Shown in pieces: positions 44,938 to 54,510 of a stretch of 64,000 nucleotides of DNA; the stretch's first letter is position 1, and every line of letters begins with the position of its first letter. A model generated the notes under the pieces. The model made no database searches, had not been told where the DNA came from, and saw only the letters and a program-made list of their open reading frames with translations. Made by a program: the position numbers and the translations under genes. This DNA comes from Moheibacter lacus (GTDB lineage Bacteria > Bacteroidota > Bacteroidia > Flavobacteriales > Weeksellaceae), in NCBI RefSeq assembly GCF_014042165.1, contig NZ_JACDZE010000001.1, forward strand, positions 124,001 through 188,000, written 5' to 3'.

Positions 44938-46038
44938 ATGTTTAATAATGACCTGACAAAGGATTTAAGTCAAAGAATCAAGGACTTACACACCTATTTG
45001 GAAATAGAAAAAAAGGAAATCGAAATCGCGAATGAGGAAGAAAAAGCGGCTTCACCTGATTTTTGGGACAATCCCAAAGAAGCGGAAACTTTTATGAAAA
45101 CCTTACGTTCCAAAAAGAAATGGGTAGAAGATTACACCAGCATTTTAAATTCTTTTAATGATTTGGAAGTTCTCGCCGAATTCAACCGCGAAGGAGAAGT
45201 TTCTGATGAAGAAGTTCAAAATCAATACGATACCACACTCAAATCTCTGGAAGACATAGAATTCAAAAACATGCTTTCTGAAGAAGGTGACAACCTAAGT
45301 GCCGTTCTGCAAATCACTGCCGGAGCCGGTGGTACAGAAAGTTGTGATTGGGCAAGTATGCTGATGCGTATGTACTTGATGTGGGCTGAAAAAAGCGGTT
45401 ACAAAGTAAAAGAACTCAACTTCCAAGCGGGCGATGTGGCCGGTGTAAAAACCGTTACGTTGGAAATCGAAGGCGAATTTGCATTTGGATACCTGAAAGG
45501 TGAAAATGGCGTACATCGATTGGTGCGGATTTCTCCGTTTGACAGCAACGCCAAACGCCATACGAGTTTCGTTTCGGTTTATGTTTATCCGTTGGTTGAC
45601 GATACGATTGAAATCGAAGTCAACCCAAGCGATGTCGAATTGCAAACTTCCCGTTCAGGTGGAGCCGGTGGACAGAACGTTAACAAAGTCGAAACCAAAG
45701 TTCAATTGACCCATAAACCAACCGGAATTGTGGTGGTTTGTCAAGTAGAACGCTCGCAATTGGCCAACCGTGAACGTGCCATGCAGATGTTGAAATCTGA
45801 ATTGTACAAAATCGAATTGGAAAAAAGAATGGCTGCAAGAAGTGAAATTGAAGCCAATAAAATGAAAATCGAATGGGGTTCCCAAATCCGAAACTATGTC
45901 ATGCATCCTTATCAATTGGTCAAAGATGTACGTACCGGATTTGAAACCAGCGATGTACAATCTGTGATGAACGGAGATTTGGACGAATTTTTAAAAGCCT
46001 TTTTAATGCTGATGGGCCAAAAAGAAGAAGAAATTTAA
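44938..46038 (+). CDS. prfB: Peptide chain release factor 2
   Basis: 366 residues in one uninterrupted frame. The stop-codon recognition motif SPF is at residues 199-201 ('RISPFDSN') and the GGQ peptidyl-hydrolysis motif at 244-246 ('[10 protein letters not shown]'). SPF marks it as RF2 (reads UAA and UGA). There is no in-frame TGA near codon 25 ('[10 protein letters not shown]'), so the autoregulatory +1 frameshift found in most RF2 genes is absent. It is downstream of the DUF6146 gene, with its own -7 box. Confidence 0.96.
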   Translation: MFNNDLTKDLSQRIKDLHTYLEIEKKEIEIANEEEKAASPDFWDNPKEAETFMKTLRSKKKWVEDYTSILNSFNDLEVLAEFNREGEVSDEEVQNQYDTTLKSLEDIEFKNMLSEEGDNLSAVLQITAGAGGTESCDWASMLMRMYLMWAEKSGYKVKELNFQAGDVAGVKTVTLEIEGEFAFGYLKGENGVHRLVRISPFDSNAKRHTSFVSVYVYPLVDDTIEIEVNPSDVELQTSRSGGAGGQNVNKVETKVQLTHKPTGIVVVCQVERSQLANRERAMQMLKSELYKIELEKRMAARSEIEANKMKIEWGSQIRNYVMHPYQLVKDVRTGFETSDVQSVMNGDLDEFLKAFLMLMGQKEEEI

Positions 46039-46042
46039 TACC

Positions 46043-46771
46043 ATGAAAATCCTAGGTCTACTGCTTTTTTTAATTTCCAATTCTTTTGTTTTTTCGCAAG
46101 AAATTCCAAAATCCGGAAAAAGCATAAAAGATTTCGTTCCAAATAATTGGAAGATTTACGATCAAGCAGAAGGTGATTTAAATAAAGATAAAAAGCCGGA
46201 TGTCGTCCTCATTATCGAGGAAAAAAATCCTGAAAAAATTCAAGAAAATAGCCTTTTGGGTAGCCCAACGCTAAATCTCAATCCTCGTTATTTGTTGATT
46301 CTTTTCAAAACTTCAAACGGTTATGATTTGGTAGAAATCAACAAAACTTTTCTTCCCTCAGAAAACGATGAAGAAAGCCCTTGCCTTTTTGATCCATTAT
46401 CGGAAGGAGGAATCGATATTAAAAATGGCGTTTTCACCTTGAGTTTGAATTATTGGATGAGTTGCGGTTCATGGTACACGAGTACGAACCATTATAGATT
46501 TCGGTATCAAAAAAATAATTTTGAATTGATCGGTTTTGATGCGCAAGAATTTCATAGAGCTTCAGGCGAAATGTCAGCTGTAAGCATCAATTTTTCGACA
46601 AAAAAAATGAGCATTACAACCGGAGGAAATATGTTTGGAGAGGACGCTGATGGAAATGAAATTGAAATCGAAGAAAAAACAGAATGGAAAACATTTAAAA
46701 TCGATACACTACAAAATCTTAATTCCCTTAAAACCCCTATGGAATGGGAGTTTATGGGCTATTTTATTTAA
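46043..46771 (+). CDS. Hypothetical exported protein
   Basis: 242 residues with signal peptide MKILGLLLFLISNSFVFSQ. A 'GDLNKDKKPDVVLIIEE' segment resembles an FG-GAP/VCBS-type calcium-binding turn (D-x-N-x-D-x-x-P-D). The rest is beta-rich, with 'CLFDPLSEGGIDIKNGVFTLSLNYWMSCGSW'. It is not otherwise recognised. It starts 4 bases after prfB and ends 9 before trkA, so it is likely co-transcribed with them. Confidence 0.6.
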   Translation: MKILGLLLFLISNSFVFSQEIPKSGKSIKDFVPNNWKIYDQAEGDLNKDKKPDVVLIIEEKNPEKIQENSLLGSPTLNLNPRYLLILFKTSNGYDLVEINKTFLPSENDEESPCLFDPLSEGGIDIKNGVFTLSLNYWMSCGSWYTSTNHYRFRYQKNNFELIGFDAQEFHRASGEMSAVSINFSTKKMSITTGGNMFGEDADGNEIEIEEKTEWKTFKIDTLQNLNSLKTPMEWEFMGYFI

Positions 46772-46780
46772 TTAGAATTC

Positions 46781-48145
46781 ATGAGAATAATTATAGGAGG
46801 AGCAGGCGAAGTCGGATTTCATTTGGCCAAATGGTTGTCCAAAGAAATGCAAGACGTGATCGTTGTCGATACCGACAAAGATAAATTGAATTCGATTGAG
46901 TCCAATTTGGATGTCTTGGTTCATAGAGGTGATATCACCTCTTTTGAAACATTAAGAACAGTAAAAATTGATGAAGCCGATATTTTTATCACGGTTACGC
47001 AATTACAAAATACCAACCTTACTGCCGCATTGATTGCTAAAAAATTGGGCGCAAAAAAAACCATCGCACGCATCGTCAATCCTGAATTTTTACGCCGTGA
47101 AAATGCGGTTCCGGTGCAACGTATGGGAATCGATGTTCTGATCAGCCCGGAACAATTGGCAGCTAACGAAATCCATCATTTGGTGGAAGAATCTGCTTTT
47201 AATACGATGCATAGTTTTGCCAACGGCGAATTGAAATTACTCGGTACCATACTGGATAAAGATTCAAAGATTTTGAACAAACAAGTACGGGATATTTTTG
47301 ACATCAGCAAGCAAGTTCCTTCTTTTATGCCCATTGCGATCATCCGACACAATGAAGATTTGAACGCATATGAAACCGTCATTCCACGTGGAGATACGGT
47401 TTATAAATTATTTGATCAGGTCTATTTCATCGCTCTAAAACATGCGAATGCTGATCTCTATTCGATCCTTGGGAAAAAACAAGAATTCTATAAAAATGTG
47501 GTCGTTTTAGGTGGTGGAAGCATCGGTAAAAAATCGGTCAGACTGCTCAAAAATAGCAAACACGAGGTGAAATTAATCGAAATCGACCGAAACAAAGCCT
47601 TTGATTTGGCAGATGAAATGAGCGATATTTTGATCATCAACGGTGATGGTCGAGACGGAGATTTACTGGAAGAAGAAGGAATTGGGAATTCCAACGCATT
47701 TATCGCCGTTACCGGAAGCTCAGAAACCAATATCATGTCTTGTTTGGTCGCCAAATCAAAAGGCGTTAAAAAAACCATCGCCCTGGTAGAAAACATGGAT
47801 TATATCCATCTGAGTCAGGAAGTTGGAATCGATGCGTTTATCAATAAAAAACTTTTGGCAGCCGATAATATTTTAAGGTACATCAGAAAAGGTGATATCG
47901 TAGATGTAGCTGGGCTTTCTGATGTAAATGCGGAAGTAATGGAATTTAAAATCGACGAAGCTTCCCAATTGGTCAACAAAACTTTAAAAGATGTAAAATT
48001 CCCAAAAGAATCCATCATCGCCGGCATTGTGCGAAAAAATGAGGGCATCATCCCGACGAGTGATTTTGTTATTCAAACCGGAGATCATGTTTTAGTCATG
48101 GCCAAACCGGAAGCGATTTCTAAAATTGAGAATTATTTTCAATGA
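46781..48145 (+). CDS. trkA: Trk potassium uptake regulatory subunit TrkA
   Basis: 454 residues with two repeats of RCK type. The first Rossmann NAD-binding motif is IIGGAGEVGFHLA (residues 3-15), the second 'VVLGGGSIGKKSVRLLK' near residue 240. Each is followed by a TrkA-C domain ('MEFKIDEASQLVNKTLKDV'). It gates the TrkH channel in response to nucleotides. The start follows the exported hypothetical by 9 bases. It overlaps trkH by 4 bases (ATGA). Confidence 0.96.
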   Translation: MRIIIGGAGEVGFHLAKWLSKEMQDVIVVDTDKDKLNSIESNLDVLVHRGDITSFETLRTVKIDEADIFITVTQLQNTNLTAALIAKKLGAKKTIARIVNPEFLRRENAVPVQRMGIDVLISPEQLAANEIHHLVEESAFNTMHSFANGELKLLGTILDKDSKILNKQVRDIFDISKQVPSFMPIAIIRHNEDLNAYETVIPRGDTVYKLFDQVYFIALKHANADLYSILGKKQEFYKNVVVLGGGSIGKKSVRLLKNSKHEVKLIEIDRNKAFDLADEMSDILIINGDGRDGDLLEEEGIGNSNAFIAVTGSSETNIMSCLVAKSKGVKKTIALVENMDYIHLSQEVGIDAFINKKLLAADNILRYIRKGDIVDVAGLSDVNAEVMEFKIDEASQLVNKTLKDVKFPKESIIAGIVRKNEGIIPTSDFVIQTGDHVLVMAKPEAISKIENYFQ

Positions 48146-49704
48146 AAACTTTGAACTTTAAAATCGTTATAAACCTAATGGGCATGATGATGCTCATGAA
48201 TGCCTTGTTCATGCTTTTACCGGTCATCATTTCTTTGATTTATCGAGATGGTTTGCATTTCCATTTAATTCTTTCCAGTGTTTTGGTGGCTTTTTTAGGA
48301 GGAATCACCTATTTCTCAACTAAAAAAGCAAAAAAAAAGCTCGGAAAAAGAGAAGGTTATTTGGTAGTGGGAATTGGTTGGATCGTTTTGGTATTAACCG
48401 GGATGGTTCCTTATTTGATTTCATCTACGTGTTTACCTGAAATAGCATTGGAAAAAAACAGTTGGAGCCTTACCAATTTATTTTTTGAAACCATGTCCGG
48501 CTATACCACAACTGGTTCCACGATTTTCAATGACATCGAAGTCATTCCGGAAAGTATCCTTTTTTGGCGAAGTTTGACACACTGGATCGGCGGTATGGGA
48601 ATCATCGTGCTGGCCATTGCCATCCTTCCCTTTCTCGGAATCGGCGGCATGCAGTTATTTGTAGCCGAATCTTCCGGAATTGAAACCAACAAATTGCATC
48701 CACGCATAACGGACACTGCCAAAAGACTTTGGTTTTTGTATGTTTTTTTGACCTTTGTTCAAACTATATTATTATGGATGTTTGGTATGAATTTGTTTGA
48801 TGCAGTCAACCACTCTATGAGTTCCATTTCCTCCGGCGGATTTTCCACAAAAAATGCGAGTACTTCTAATTGGAACCATTCCGCAGCGATTCAATATACC
48901 ATCATCCTCTTCATGTTTTTTGCCGGAACCAATTTCATCATGTTGTATCATCTGATGAAAGGTCGCTTCAAAACTTTGTTACAAAATGAAGAATTCAAAT
49001 GGTATTTGGGTGTGGTCTTGTCCATTTCTGTTATAGTTTCTTGCATCGTCTTTCTACATTCAGAGCCCGGTAACAACAGCATTCCTTTTGCCCAAATCAA
49101 TGCTGAAACGGGACGATATACGTTTGAAAATTCATTCAGGTATTCACTTTTCCAAGTAGTTTCCATCATCACTTCAACCGGATTCACATCAGCAGACCAT
49201 GGAGCTTGGCCGCCGTTTGTGATGATGATTTTCTTCGCATTGCTTTTTGTCGGTGCTTCTGCTGGTTCTACTTCCGGAGGTATCAAAATTGTACGTCATG
49301 TGATTTTATTGAAGAATTGTTGGTTTGAATTAAAAAGACTTATCCATCCCAATGCGATCATTCCGGTTCGTTACAATAAAAAAGCAGTGAGCCAAACGGT
49401 TGTTTATAACGTCATGGCATTTTTTGCCACTTATATGTTCATTTGGATTGCGAGCTCCGTTTTGATGACTTTGTTGAATTCCAATTCATTTGTTAGCGAA
49501 TTTGATTTTATTTCCAATGCAAGTTTGACTGCCTCAAGTTTGGGAAATGTTGGTCCTGGATTGGGACATTATGGTCCTGTCAATAATTTATCGGGATTAA
49601 CAGACAGTGCAAAATGGTTTACTTCCTTTTTGATGATTTTAGGTAGATTGGAATTGTTTACGATTTTGATATTATTTACGCCTTTTTTATGGAAGTCTAA
49701 CTAA
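48142..49704 (+). CDS. trkH: Trk potassium uptake transmembrane subunit TrkH
   Basis: 520 residues with about 10 membrane segments and four P-loop repeats. Selectivity-filter segments are 'ETMSGYTTTGSTIF', 'SSISSGGFSTKN', 'STGFTSADHG' and 'LTASSLGNVGPGLG'. The pattern 'HWIGGMGIIVLAIAILP' is conserved in TrkH. It conducts K+ into the cytoplasm with TrkA. The start overlaps trkA by 4 bases, so they are coupled. Confidence 0.96.
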   Translation: MKTLNFKIVINLMGMMMLMNALFMLLPVIISLIYRDGLHFHLILSSVLVAFLGGITYFSTKKAKKKLGKREGYLVVGIGWIVLVLTGMVPYLISSTCLPEIALEKNSWSLTNLFFETMSGYTTTGSTIFNDIEVIPESILFWRSLTHWIGGMGIIVLAIAILPFLGIGGMQLFVAESSGIETNKLHPRITDTAKRLWFLYVFLTFVQTILLWMFGMNLFDAVNHSMSSISSGGFSTKNASTSNWNHSAAIQYTIILFMFFAGTNFIMLYHLMKGRFKTLLQNEEFKWYLGVVLSISVIVSCIVFLHSEPGNNSIPFAQINAETGRYTFENSFRYSLFQVVSIITSTGFTSADHGAWPPFVMMIFFALLFVGASAGSTSGGIKIVRHVILLKNCWFELKRLIHPNAIIPVRYNKKAVSQTVVYNVMAFFATYMFIWIASSVLMTLLNSNSFVSEFDFISNASLTASSLGNVGPGLGHYGPVNNLSGLTDSAKWFTSFLMILGRLELFTILILFTPFLWKSN

Positions 49705-49710
49705 TTGAAT

Positions 49711-50538
49711 ATGTTGATAAAGAAATTATACAAAACCCGACATTGGTTAAAAAGCAATCTCAAGGAACAATCCTATATAAAAGAAATCCGTGCTATCGAC
49801 CACCCTACACTTACAGCGGTTTTGGAAACCTTTTTACAAGTAAAAACTTCCGATTTTGATCAAGAGGATTTTAAAGTTTTCTCGACTATCAAAAAATACC
49901 GAAATTATTTAGAAACCAATACTTCAAAAATTGATTATTCGGTATTTGGCATAAAAGATAGAACTGTAAATGAAATTTATCGTTCTGCTTCTTCACCTGA
50001 AATTTGGAGTCGATTTCATTACCTTTTGGCAAAAAATTTAGGTGTAAAAAACTATTTAGAAATTGGTACCAATTTAGGTATTTCAGGTTCTTATATCATT
50101 TCCGCCTTATCCAAACAGTCGGATTTCAAATTCCTGACCATGGAAGGAATTGAAGGTTTAAGTGATTTGGCCGAAACTCAATTCATGACATTGACCCAAC
50201 CAGAAAATTTCGAAATCATAAGAGGACTTTATGATCAAACTTTCCCTGAATTGCTCCAAAAGGAAATCGTTTTTGAGGTATGTTTTATAGACGGAAACCA
50301 TCATTACGAACCCACTTTACAGTATTTCGAAAAATTAAAAGAGAAAACCGCTGAAGTTGCCGTTTTTATTTTTGATGATATTTATTGGAATGACGAAATG
50401 GTTAAAGTTTGGGAAGTCATCAAAAAAGACAAAGCGACAACTTTTGCATTGGATTTATTCAAAATGGGCATCATCATCCTAGATCAAAAAGAAAATCGGC
50501 ACAAGTCCGATTTTAATTTCTTCCTAACCAAAATTTAA
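49711..50538 (+). CDS. Class I SAM-dependent methyltransferase
   Basis: 275 residues from the ATG at 49711. The SAM-binding glycine motif is 'YLEIGTNLGISGSY'. 'FIDGNHHYEPTLQYFEKLKE' followed by 'VAVFIFDDIYWNDEM' is the metal/acid pattern of the methyltransferase 24 branch, to which O-methyltransferases of surface sugars and small molecules belong. Substrate unknown. It follows trkH by 6 bases and ends before a terminator, so it may share its transcript. An upstream TTG adds two residues and was not used. Confidence 0.83.
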   Translation: MLIKKLYKTRHWLKSNLKEQSYIKEIRAIDHPTLTAVLETFLQVKTSDFDQEDFKVFSTIKKYRNYLETNTSKIDYSVFGIKDRTVNEIYRSASSPEIWSRFHYLLAKNLGVKNYLEIGTNLGISGSYIISALSKQSDFKFLTMEGIEGLSDLAETQFMTLTQPENFEIIRGLYDQTFPELLQKEIVFEVCFIDGNHHYEPTLQYFEKLKEKTAEVAVFIFDDIYWNDEMVKVWEVIKKDKATTFALDLFKMGIIILDQKENRHKSDFNFFLTKI

Positions 50539-50546
50539 TAAAATAG

Positions 50547-50580
50547 AAAACCCTGCAAAGCCGAAGCCAGACAGGGTTTT
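50547..50580 (+). terminator. Rho-independent-like terminator after the methyltransferase
   Basis: AAAACCCTG / CAGGGTTTT, 9-bp stem, loop of 16 bases, ending in a short TTTT. It lies 8 bases after the stop. Confidence 0.7.
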
Positions 50581-51107
50581 CACTTTTCGAAACATTTGAT
50601 ATGAAAAAGGATTTCTCCACTTTCATGTTACCTGTTATCTAATCTTTCCGAAGAAAGCGAATGCAGGTTGTCTCAAAAAATTTGAGAACTTGCTTGTGTA
50701 ATCAATAAAGTTTCGCTTGTTCTATTTCCATATTTGAAAATCTAAACCGATTGATCATCGTAACGATCAAATCGTCGAAAAAGCAGCCTTAAAAATTAAG
50801 TAAGCTCTCATGCTCTTTTTTTAATTCCCTTCACCGCTAAAAAAACAGATCCGATCATCGTTTGGAGCACTATTTGAAAGAACGTTAGTTCTACCAAAAT
50901 GACATTAATTCCTTACAAATTGTAATCTTAATTTCCTTCCTTTTGATGTAACATCAGGTCGAAGAATCATTTTGATATTTCAAAGTTAACTTCTCTTTTC
51001 AGTATTTGCAAATAAATTCTATCTTACTTATTTACATTGATTTAACATGGGTTTTCAACAATTGTTCATTACCTCTGTAACCCAAAGCTGAAAAGCCATG
51101 ACATGAT
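50581..51107. other. Unexplained 527-bp intergenic region
   Basis: It lies between the convergent methyltransferase and transketolase genes. No ORF, tRNA or known RNA was recognised in it. An imperfect hairpin of 31 bases sits at about 50662-50692 (CTCAAA-AAA-TTTGAG core), without a T-run. The region could hold an unrecognised small RNA or the remains of a gene. Confidence 0.4.
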
Positions 51108-52055
51108 TTAAATCATTATTTTTTTGACTTTATCAACAATTGCTTTTGCATCCAATCCATATTTTTTCATCAATTCTGCTGGCGTTCCACTCTCTCCAAA
51201 AGTATCATTTGTCCCAACAAAAGCTTGTCTTGCAGGATAATGTTCGGTCAAAAGTCTTGCAACACTCTCTCCTAGTCCTCCATAAATGTTATGTTCCTCA
51301 CAAGTCACAACTTTTCCGGTTTTTCTAACTGAACGCAAAATGATGTCTTCATCCAGTGGTTTGATCGTATGGATATTGATGACTTCTGCTGATATTCCTT
51401 CTGCTTCCAATTCGTTTGCTGCTAGCATCGCTTCCCAAACCAAATGTCCGGTAGCAACGATCGTGACGTCTGTTCCTTCCTGGATCATCACGCCTTTCCC
51501 GATTTGGAAATCCTGATCGGGTGAAGTGAATACCGGAACGGAAGGACGACCAAATCGCAAATAAACCGGTCCTTCATATTCGGCAATGGCTATAGTCGCA
51601 GCTTTGGTTTGGTTGTAATCACATGGATTGATCACGACCATTCCCGGCAACATTTTCATCATACCCAAATCTTCGAGGATCTGATGCGTTGCACCATCTT
51701 CTCCAAGCGTCACACCGGCATGAGAAGCACAAATTTTTACGTTTTTTCCGGAATAGGCGATCGATTGACGGATTTGATCATAAACACGTCCGGTCGAAAA
51801 ATTGGCAAATGTCCCTGTAAATGGTATTTTACCACCGATGGTCATTCCGGCTGCGATTCCCATCATGTTGGCTTCTGCAATTCCGATTTGGAAAAAACGC
51901 TCCGGATTTTCCTTTTCAAAAACTTCCATTTTTAACGATCCGGTTAAATCGGCGCAAAGTGCGACAACATTTGGATTGGTTCTTCCCAATTCTGTAAGTC
52001 CATCTCCAAAACCGCTTCGGGTGTCTTTTTTCTCGGTAAATGTTACGTCAATCAT
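51108..52055 (-). CDS. Transketolase, C-terminal subunit
   Basis: 315 residues covering the pyrimidine-binding and C-terminal domains: 'TRSGFGDGLTELGRTNPNVVALCADLTGS', 'FFQIGIAEANMMGIAAGM' (catalytic Glu of the PYR domain in IAEAN) and 'ASHAGVTLGEDGATHQ'. With the N-terminal subunit at 53565-54410 it transfers two-carbon units between sugar phosphates using TPP. The two subunits are encoded apart, with another gene between them. The start is 1 base after the stop of that gene. Confidence 0.94.
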   Translation of the reverse strand: MIDVTFTEKKDTRSGFGDGLTELGRTNPNVVALCADLTGSLKMEVFEKENPERFFQIGIAEANMMGIAAGMTIGGKIPFTGTFANFSTGRVYDQIRQSIAYSGKNVKICASHAGVTLGEDGATHQILEDLGMMKMLPGMVVINPCDYNQTKAATIAIAEYEGPVYLRFGRPSVPVFTSPDQDFQIGKGVMIQEGTDVTIVATGHLVWEAMLAANELEAEGISAEVINIHTIKPLDEDIILRSVRKTGKVVTCEEHNIYGGLGESVARLLTEHYPARQAFVGTNDTFGESGTPAELMKKYGLDAKAIVDKVKKIMI

Positions 52056-52056
52056 C

Positions 52057-53562
52057 TTAATCTAAATTATTTAAAAATTCGTTTAACAATTCTCTATCTT
52101 TTTTGGAGAATTTGTCTCGGTTGTTGTTAAAATACAATTGTTCGGAACGGATAGCATCCAACGTTCCTTTGTGCCAAACACTTGTTCCTTCAAATTCGCC
52201 CAAATACATATCGCAAATTTGACCGGCATAGTTTTTTGCATGTTTGGTTATTTCTTCATCGGAAAATTGAGGAACGATGGTCTCTAATTTTTTACAATAA
52301 ACTGGCATTCCTTTCCAATAATTAGAATCCTCATTTAAAGAAGTCACGGCAAAACTTGAATCTTCAGGTTGTAAAGTTTGATACGTAGAATTATAATCAT
52401 AAACATAAGGTTCATACTCGTCATAAATACCTGCAGCGTCAGAAACAGCTTCCGCAGCCTCTGCCCCTGCTAAGTTTGCCGCATATTCTGCATCCAAAGC
52501 CGCATTTTCAGCCGCAATTTCTTCTTGGGTCAATGGTTCAGTAAGTTCGATCGCTTCAATGTCTTTTTTCAAAAATTCGTAGAACATTTCCGCATCTTTT
52601 TTAGAAATCAAACCGGTTTTAGGAAGATTTTTCTTCATTCCTTTAATTTCCTTCAACGCAAATTCTTTGTATTTTTCTTCGTCACCTCTTTTTAAATAAT
52701 AGGTATAACTACAAATACTTCCTAAATATGAACTGGCCATAGTAGAGGCATCATCAGACGAAAATTTTAATTTATAAAAGTCCATATAATCACAAAACTT
52801 AGGTTGCGTCATATAATTATAATAACTATCATAAGCATCTGCTGCCATATCTGTTGTTTCCCAAGCCAATTCTTCCTCTTCTTCTACTTTTTGAAGAGAG
52901 TCTTTTCTCTCTTGATAAGCGGCCAATTCTTTATCTAAATTGAATTGGATTGTTGAAGCAACTGAATGGATGGATTTTAACAAAATCCGCTCATTTTCAT
53001 TTCCTTCAGGTGAAGTTACCGCAAGGACCAATCCTTTGATCTGCTTGCCTTCTTGTTTTGGCAATAAAAATGAAGTATTGTCTATTTCGCTGGTTTCATC
53101 TATACAAAGAACAAAATCTGAAGGTTGCACTTCTCCATCTTTGGTGATCAGTACATCATAATGATTACAAGTTTTCCCTAAAACGGTCAATGGTTCACGC
53201 TCTATTTTTTTCAATTCCACTTTATCATAAGGCGTATCAACGGCTTTACCATAACCATAATAATCCATTTGTTGGATAGAAAAATTATTTTCCAAATCCA
53301 CATTTTGAACATTTATAAATTGATTTCCGTCGATAAAGGTATATCCTGCCTGACCCGATGTCCAAATCGGGAAATAAATCAATGAATTTTTAGTACTCTC
53401 CGAATAAACAGATGGAATATAATGTTTGGCAAAAACCACTTCTTCGTTAATTCCTTCAATGGCAGGAAATGCATAATCCAACCTTTTTGTGAACGAATAA
53501 CTATTTTGAGCCAAAGAGAATCCGCAAAGTAAAATAATCGAAAGTGAAGTTAATTTCTTCAT
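52057..53562 (-). CDS. Hypothetical exported protein between the transketolase halves
   Basis: 501 residues from the ATG at 53562. The signal peptide is MKKLTSLSIILLCGFSLAQ. A beta-rich N-terminal domain ('YSFTKRLDYAFPAIEGINEEVVFAKHYIPS') is followed by an acidic, Ala/Glu-rich helical region ('AAENAALDAEYAANLAGAEA') and a C-terminal helical domain. The pattern 'NHYDVLITKDGEVQPSDFVLCIDE' suggests a periplasmic or outer-membrane-associated protein. Unrecognised. It starts 2 bases after the upstream transketolase stop and ends 1 base before the downstream start, so the three genes form one transcript. The longer frame lacks an ATG. Confidence 0.7.
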   Translation of the reverse strand: MKKLTSLSIILLCGFSLAQNSYSFTKRLDYAFPAIEGINEEVVFAKHYIPSVYSESTKNSLIYFPIWTSGQAGYTFIDGNQFINVQNVDLENNFSIQQMDYYGYGKAVDTPYDKVELKKIEREPLTVLGKTCNHYDVLITKDGEVQPSDFVLCIDETSEIDNTSFLLPKQEGKQIKGLVLAVTSPEGNENERILLKSIHSVASTIQFNLDKELAAYQERKDSLQKVEEEEELAWETTDMAADAYDSYYNYMTQPKFCDYMDFYKLKFSSDDASTMASSYLGSICSYTYYLKRGDEEKYKEFALKEIKGMKKNLPKTGLISKKDAEMFYEFLKKDIEAIELTEPLTQEEIAAENAALDAEYAANLAGAEAAEAVSDAAGIYDEYEPYVYDYNSTYQTLQPEDSSFAVTSLNEDSNYWKGMPVYCKKLETIVPQFSDEEITKHAKNYAGQICDMYLGEFEGTSVWHKGTLDAIRSEQLYFNNNRDKFSKKDRELLNEFLNNLD

Positions 53563-53564
53563 TT

Positions 53565-54410
53565 TTAATAATCTTTCAATTCCGTTTCCGGATTTTGAGT
53601 CAAAGCTTTTTCCAATTGTTCGTCGTTTGGCGCTTTTCCATGCCAAGCATGTGTTCCCATCATATAATCTACTCCATTTCCCATTTCTGTATGCAAAATG
53701 ATCACGACAGGTTTTCCTTTTCCGGTTGCTGATTTTGCTTTTTCAAGTATGGCAATTACCTTTTCCAGATCATTTCCTTCTTTTTCTTCCAAAACCAACC
53801 ATCCAAATGCTTCCAATTTGGCATGCAAATCACCCAAATCCAACACATTTTCAGTCGATCCATCGATTTGTTGTCCGTTATAATCTATGGTTGAAATGAT
53901 GTTATCCACCTTTTTGGCAGCCGCATACATCAAAGCTTCCCAGATTTGACCTTCTTGTAATTCGCCATCACCATGAAGCGAATACACCAACTTATCGTCG
54001 TTGTTCAATTTTTTGGAAAGTGCTGCTCCTATGGCAACTGAAAGCCCTTGACCTAGAGAACCTGAAGCCATGCGGATTCCAGGCAATCCTTCATGCGTGG
54101 TAGGATGACCTTGCAATCTTGAATCGATTTTTCTAAATGTGCTCAATTCTTCTACCGGAAAAAATCCAAATCTGGCCAATGTACTGTAAAATACAGGCGA
54201 AATATGCCCGTTGGAAAGAAAAAACAAATCTTCACCGTTTCCATCCATGGAAAAATCGGTTGAAAATTTCATTTGCGTACCGTACAAAGCGGTGAAAAAT
54301 TCGGCGCAGCCAAGTGAACCACCTGGATGACCACTGTTTACGGCATGAACCATGCGCAAAATATCTCTACGGGTTTGCTGAACCTGGGTCTTTAATTGTT
54401 CTAAAGTCAT
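53565..54410 (-). CDS. Transketolase, N-terminal subunit
   Basis: 281 residues from the ATG at 54410, covering the TPP-diphosphate-binding domain. Landmarks are 'RMVHAVNSGHPGGSLGCAEFFTALYG', 'GSLGQGLSVAIGAALSKKL', 'GDGELQEGQIWEALMYAA' (metal-binding Asp in GDG) and 'IDYNGQQIDG'. It needs the C-terminal partner for activity. A -7 box (TACTTTTG) lies at 54429-54436. An upstream non-ATG extension was rejected. Confidence 0.94.
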   Translation of the reverse strand: MTLEQLKTQVQQTRRDILRMVHAVNSGHPGGSLGCAEFFTALYGTQMKFSTDFSMDGNGEDLFFLSNGHISPVFYSTLARFGFFPVEELSTFRKIDSRLQGHPTTHEGLPGIRMASGSLGQGLSVAIGAALSKKLNNDDKLVYSLHGDGELQEGQIWEALMYAAAKKVDNIISTIDYNGQQIDGSTENVLDLGDLHAKLEAFGWLVLEEKEGNDLEKVIAILEKAKSATGKGKPVVIILHTEMGNGVDYMMGTHAWHGKAPNDEQLEKALTQNPETELKDY

Positions 54411-54428
54411 TGAAAATTTCTTTGTGTG

Positions 54429-54436
54429 CAAAAGTA
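54429..54436 (-). promoter_or_regulatory. -7 box of the transketolase operon
   Basis: TACTTTTG, exact TAnnTTTG match, 19 bases before the ATG at 54410. Confidence 0.5.
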
Positions 54437-54510
54437 AGGCTTTGCTTTTAAATACCTTGAGAACTATTTCCTTAATTTTTAAGAATTAAAGATGATTTTT
54501 CAACATAGTT

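Noticed and set aside
44938-45040. Possible frameshift site in prfB
   Set aside because: The frame is continuous from ATG to stop with no in-frame TGA and no CTTTGA slippery site.
50581-51107. Search for tRNA, tmRNA or 6S RNA in the large gap
   Set aside because: No cloverleaf, no tag-peptide frame and no convincing 6S-type central bubble could be found by eye.
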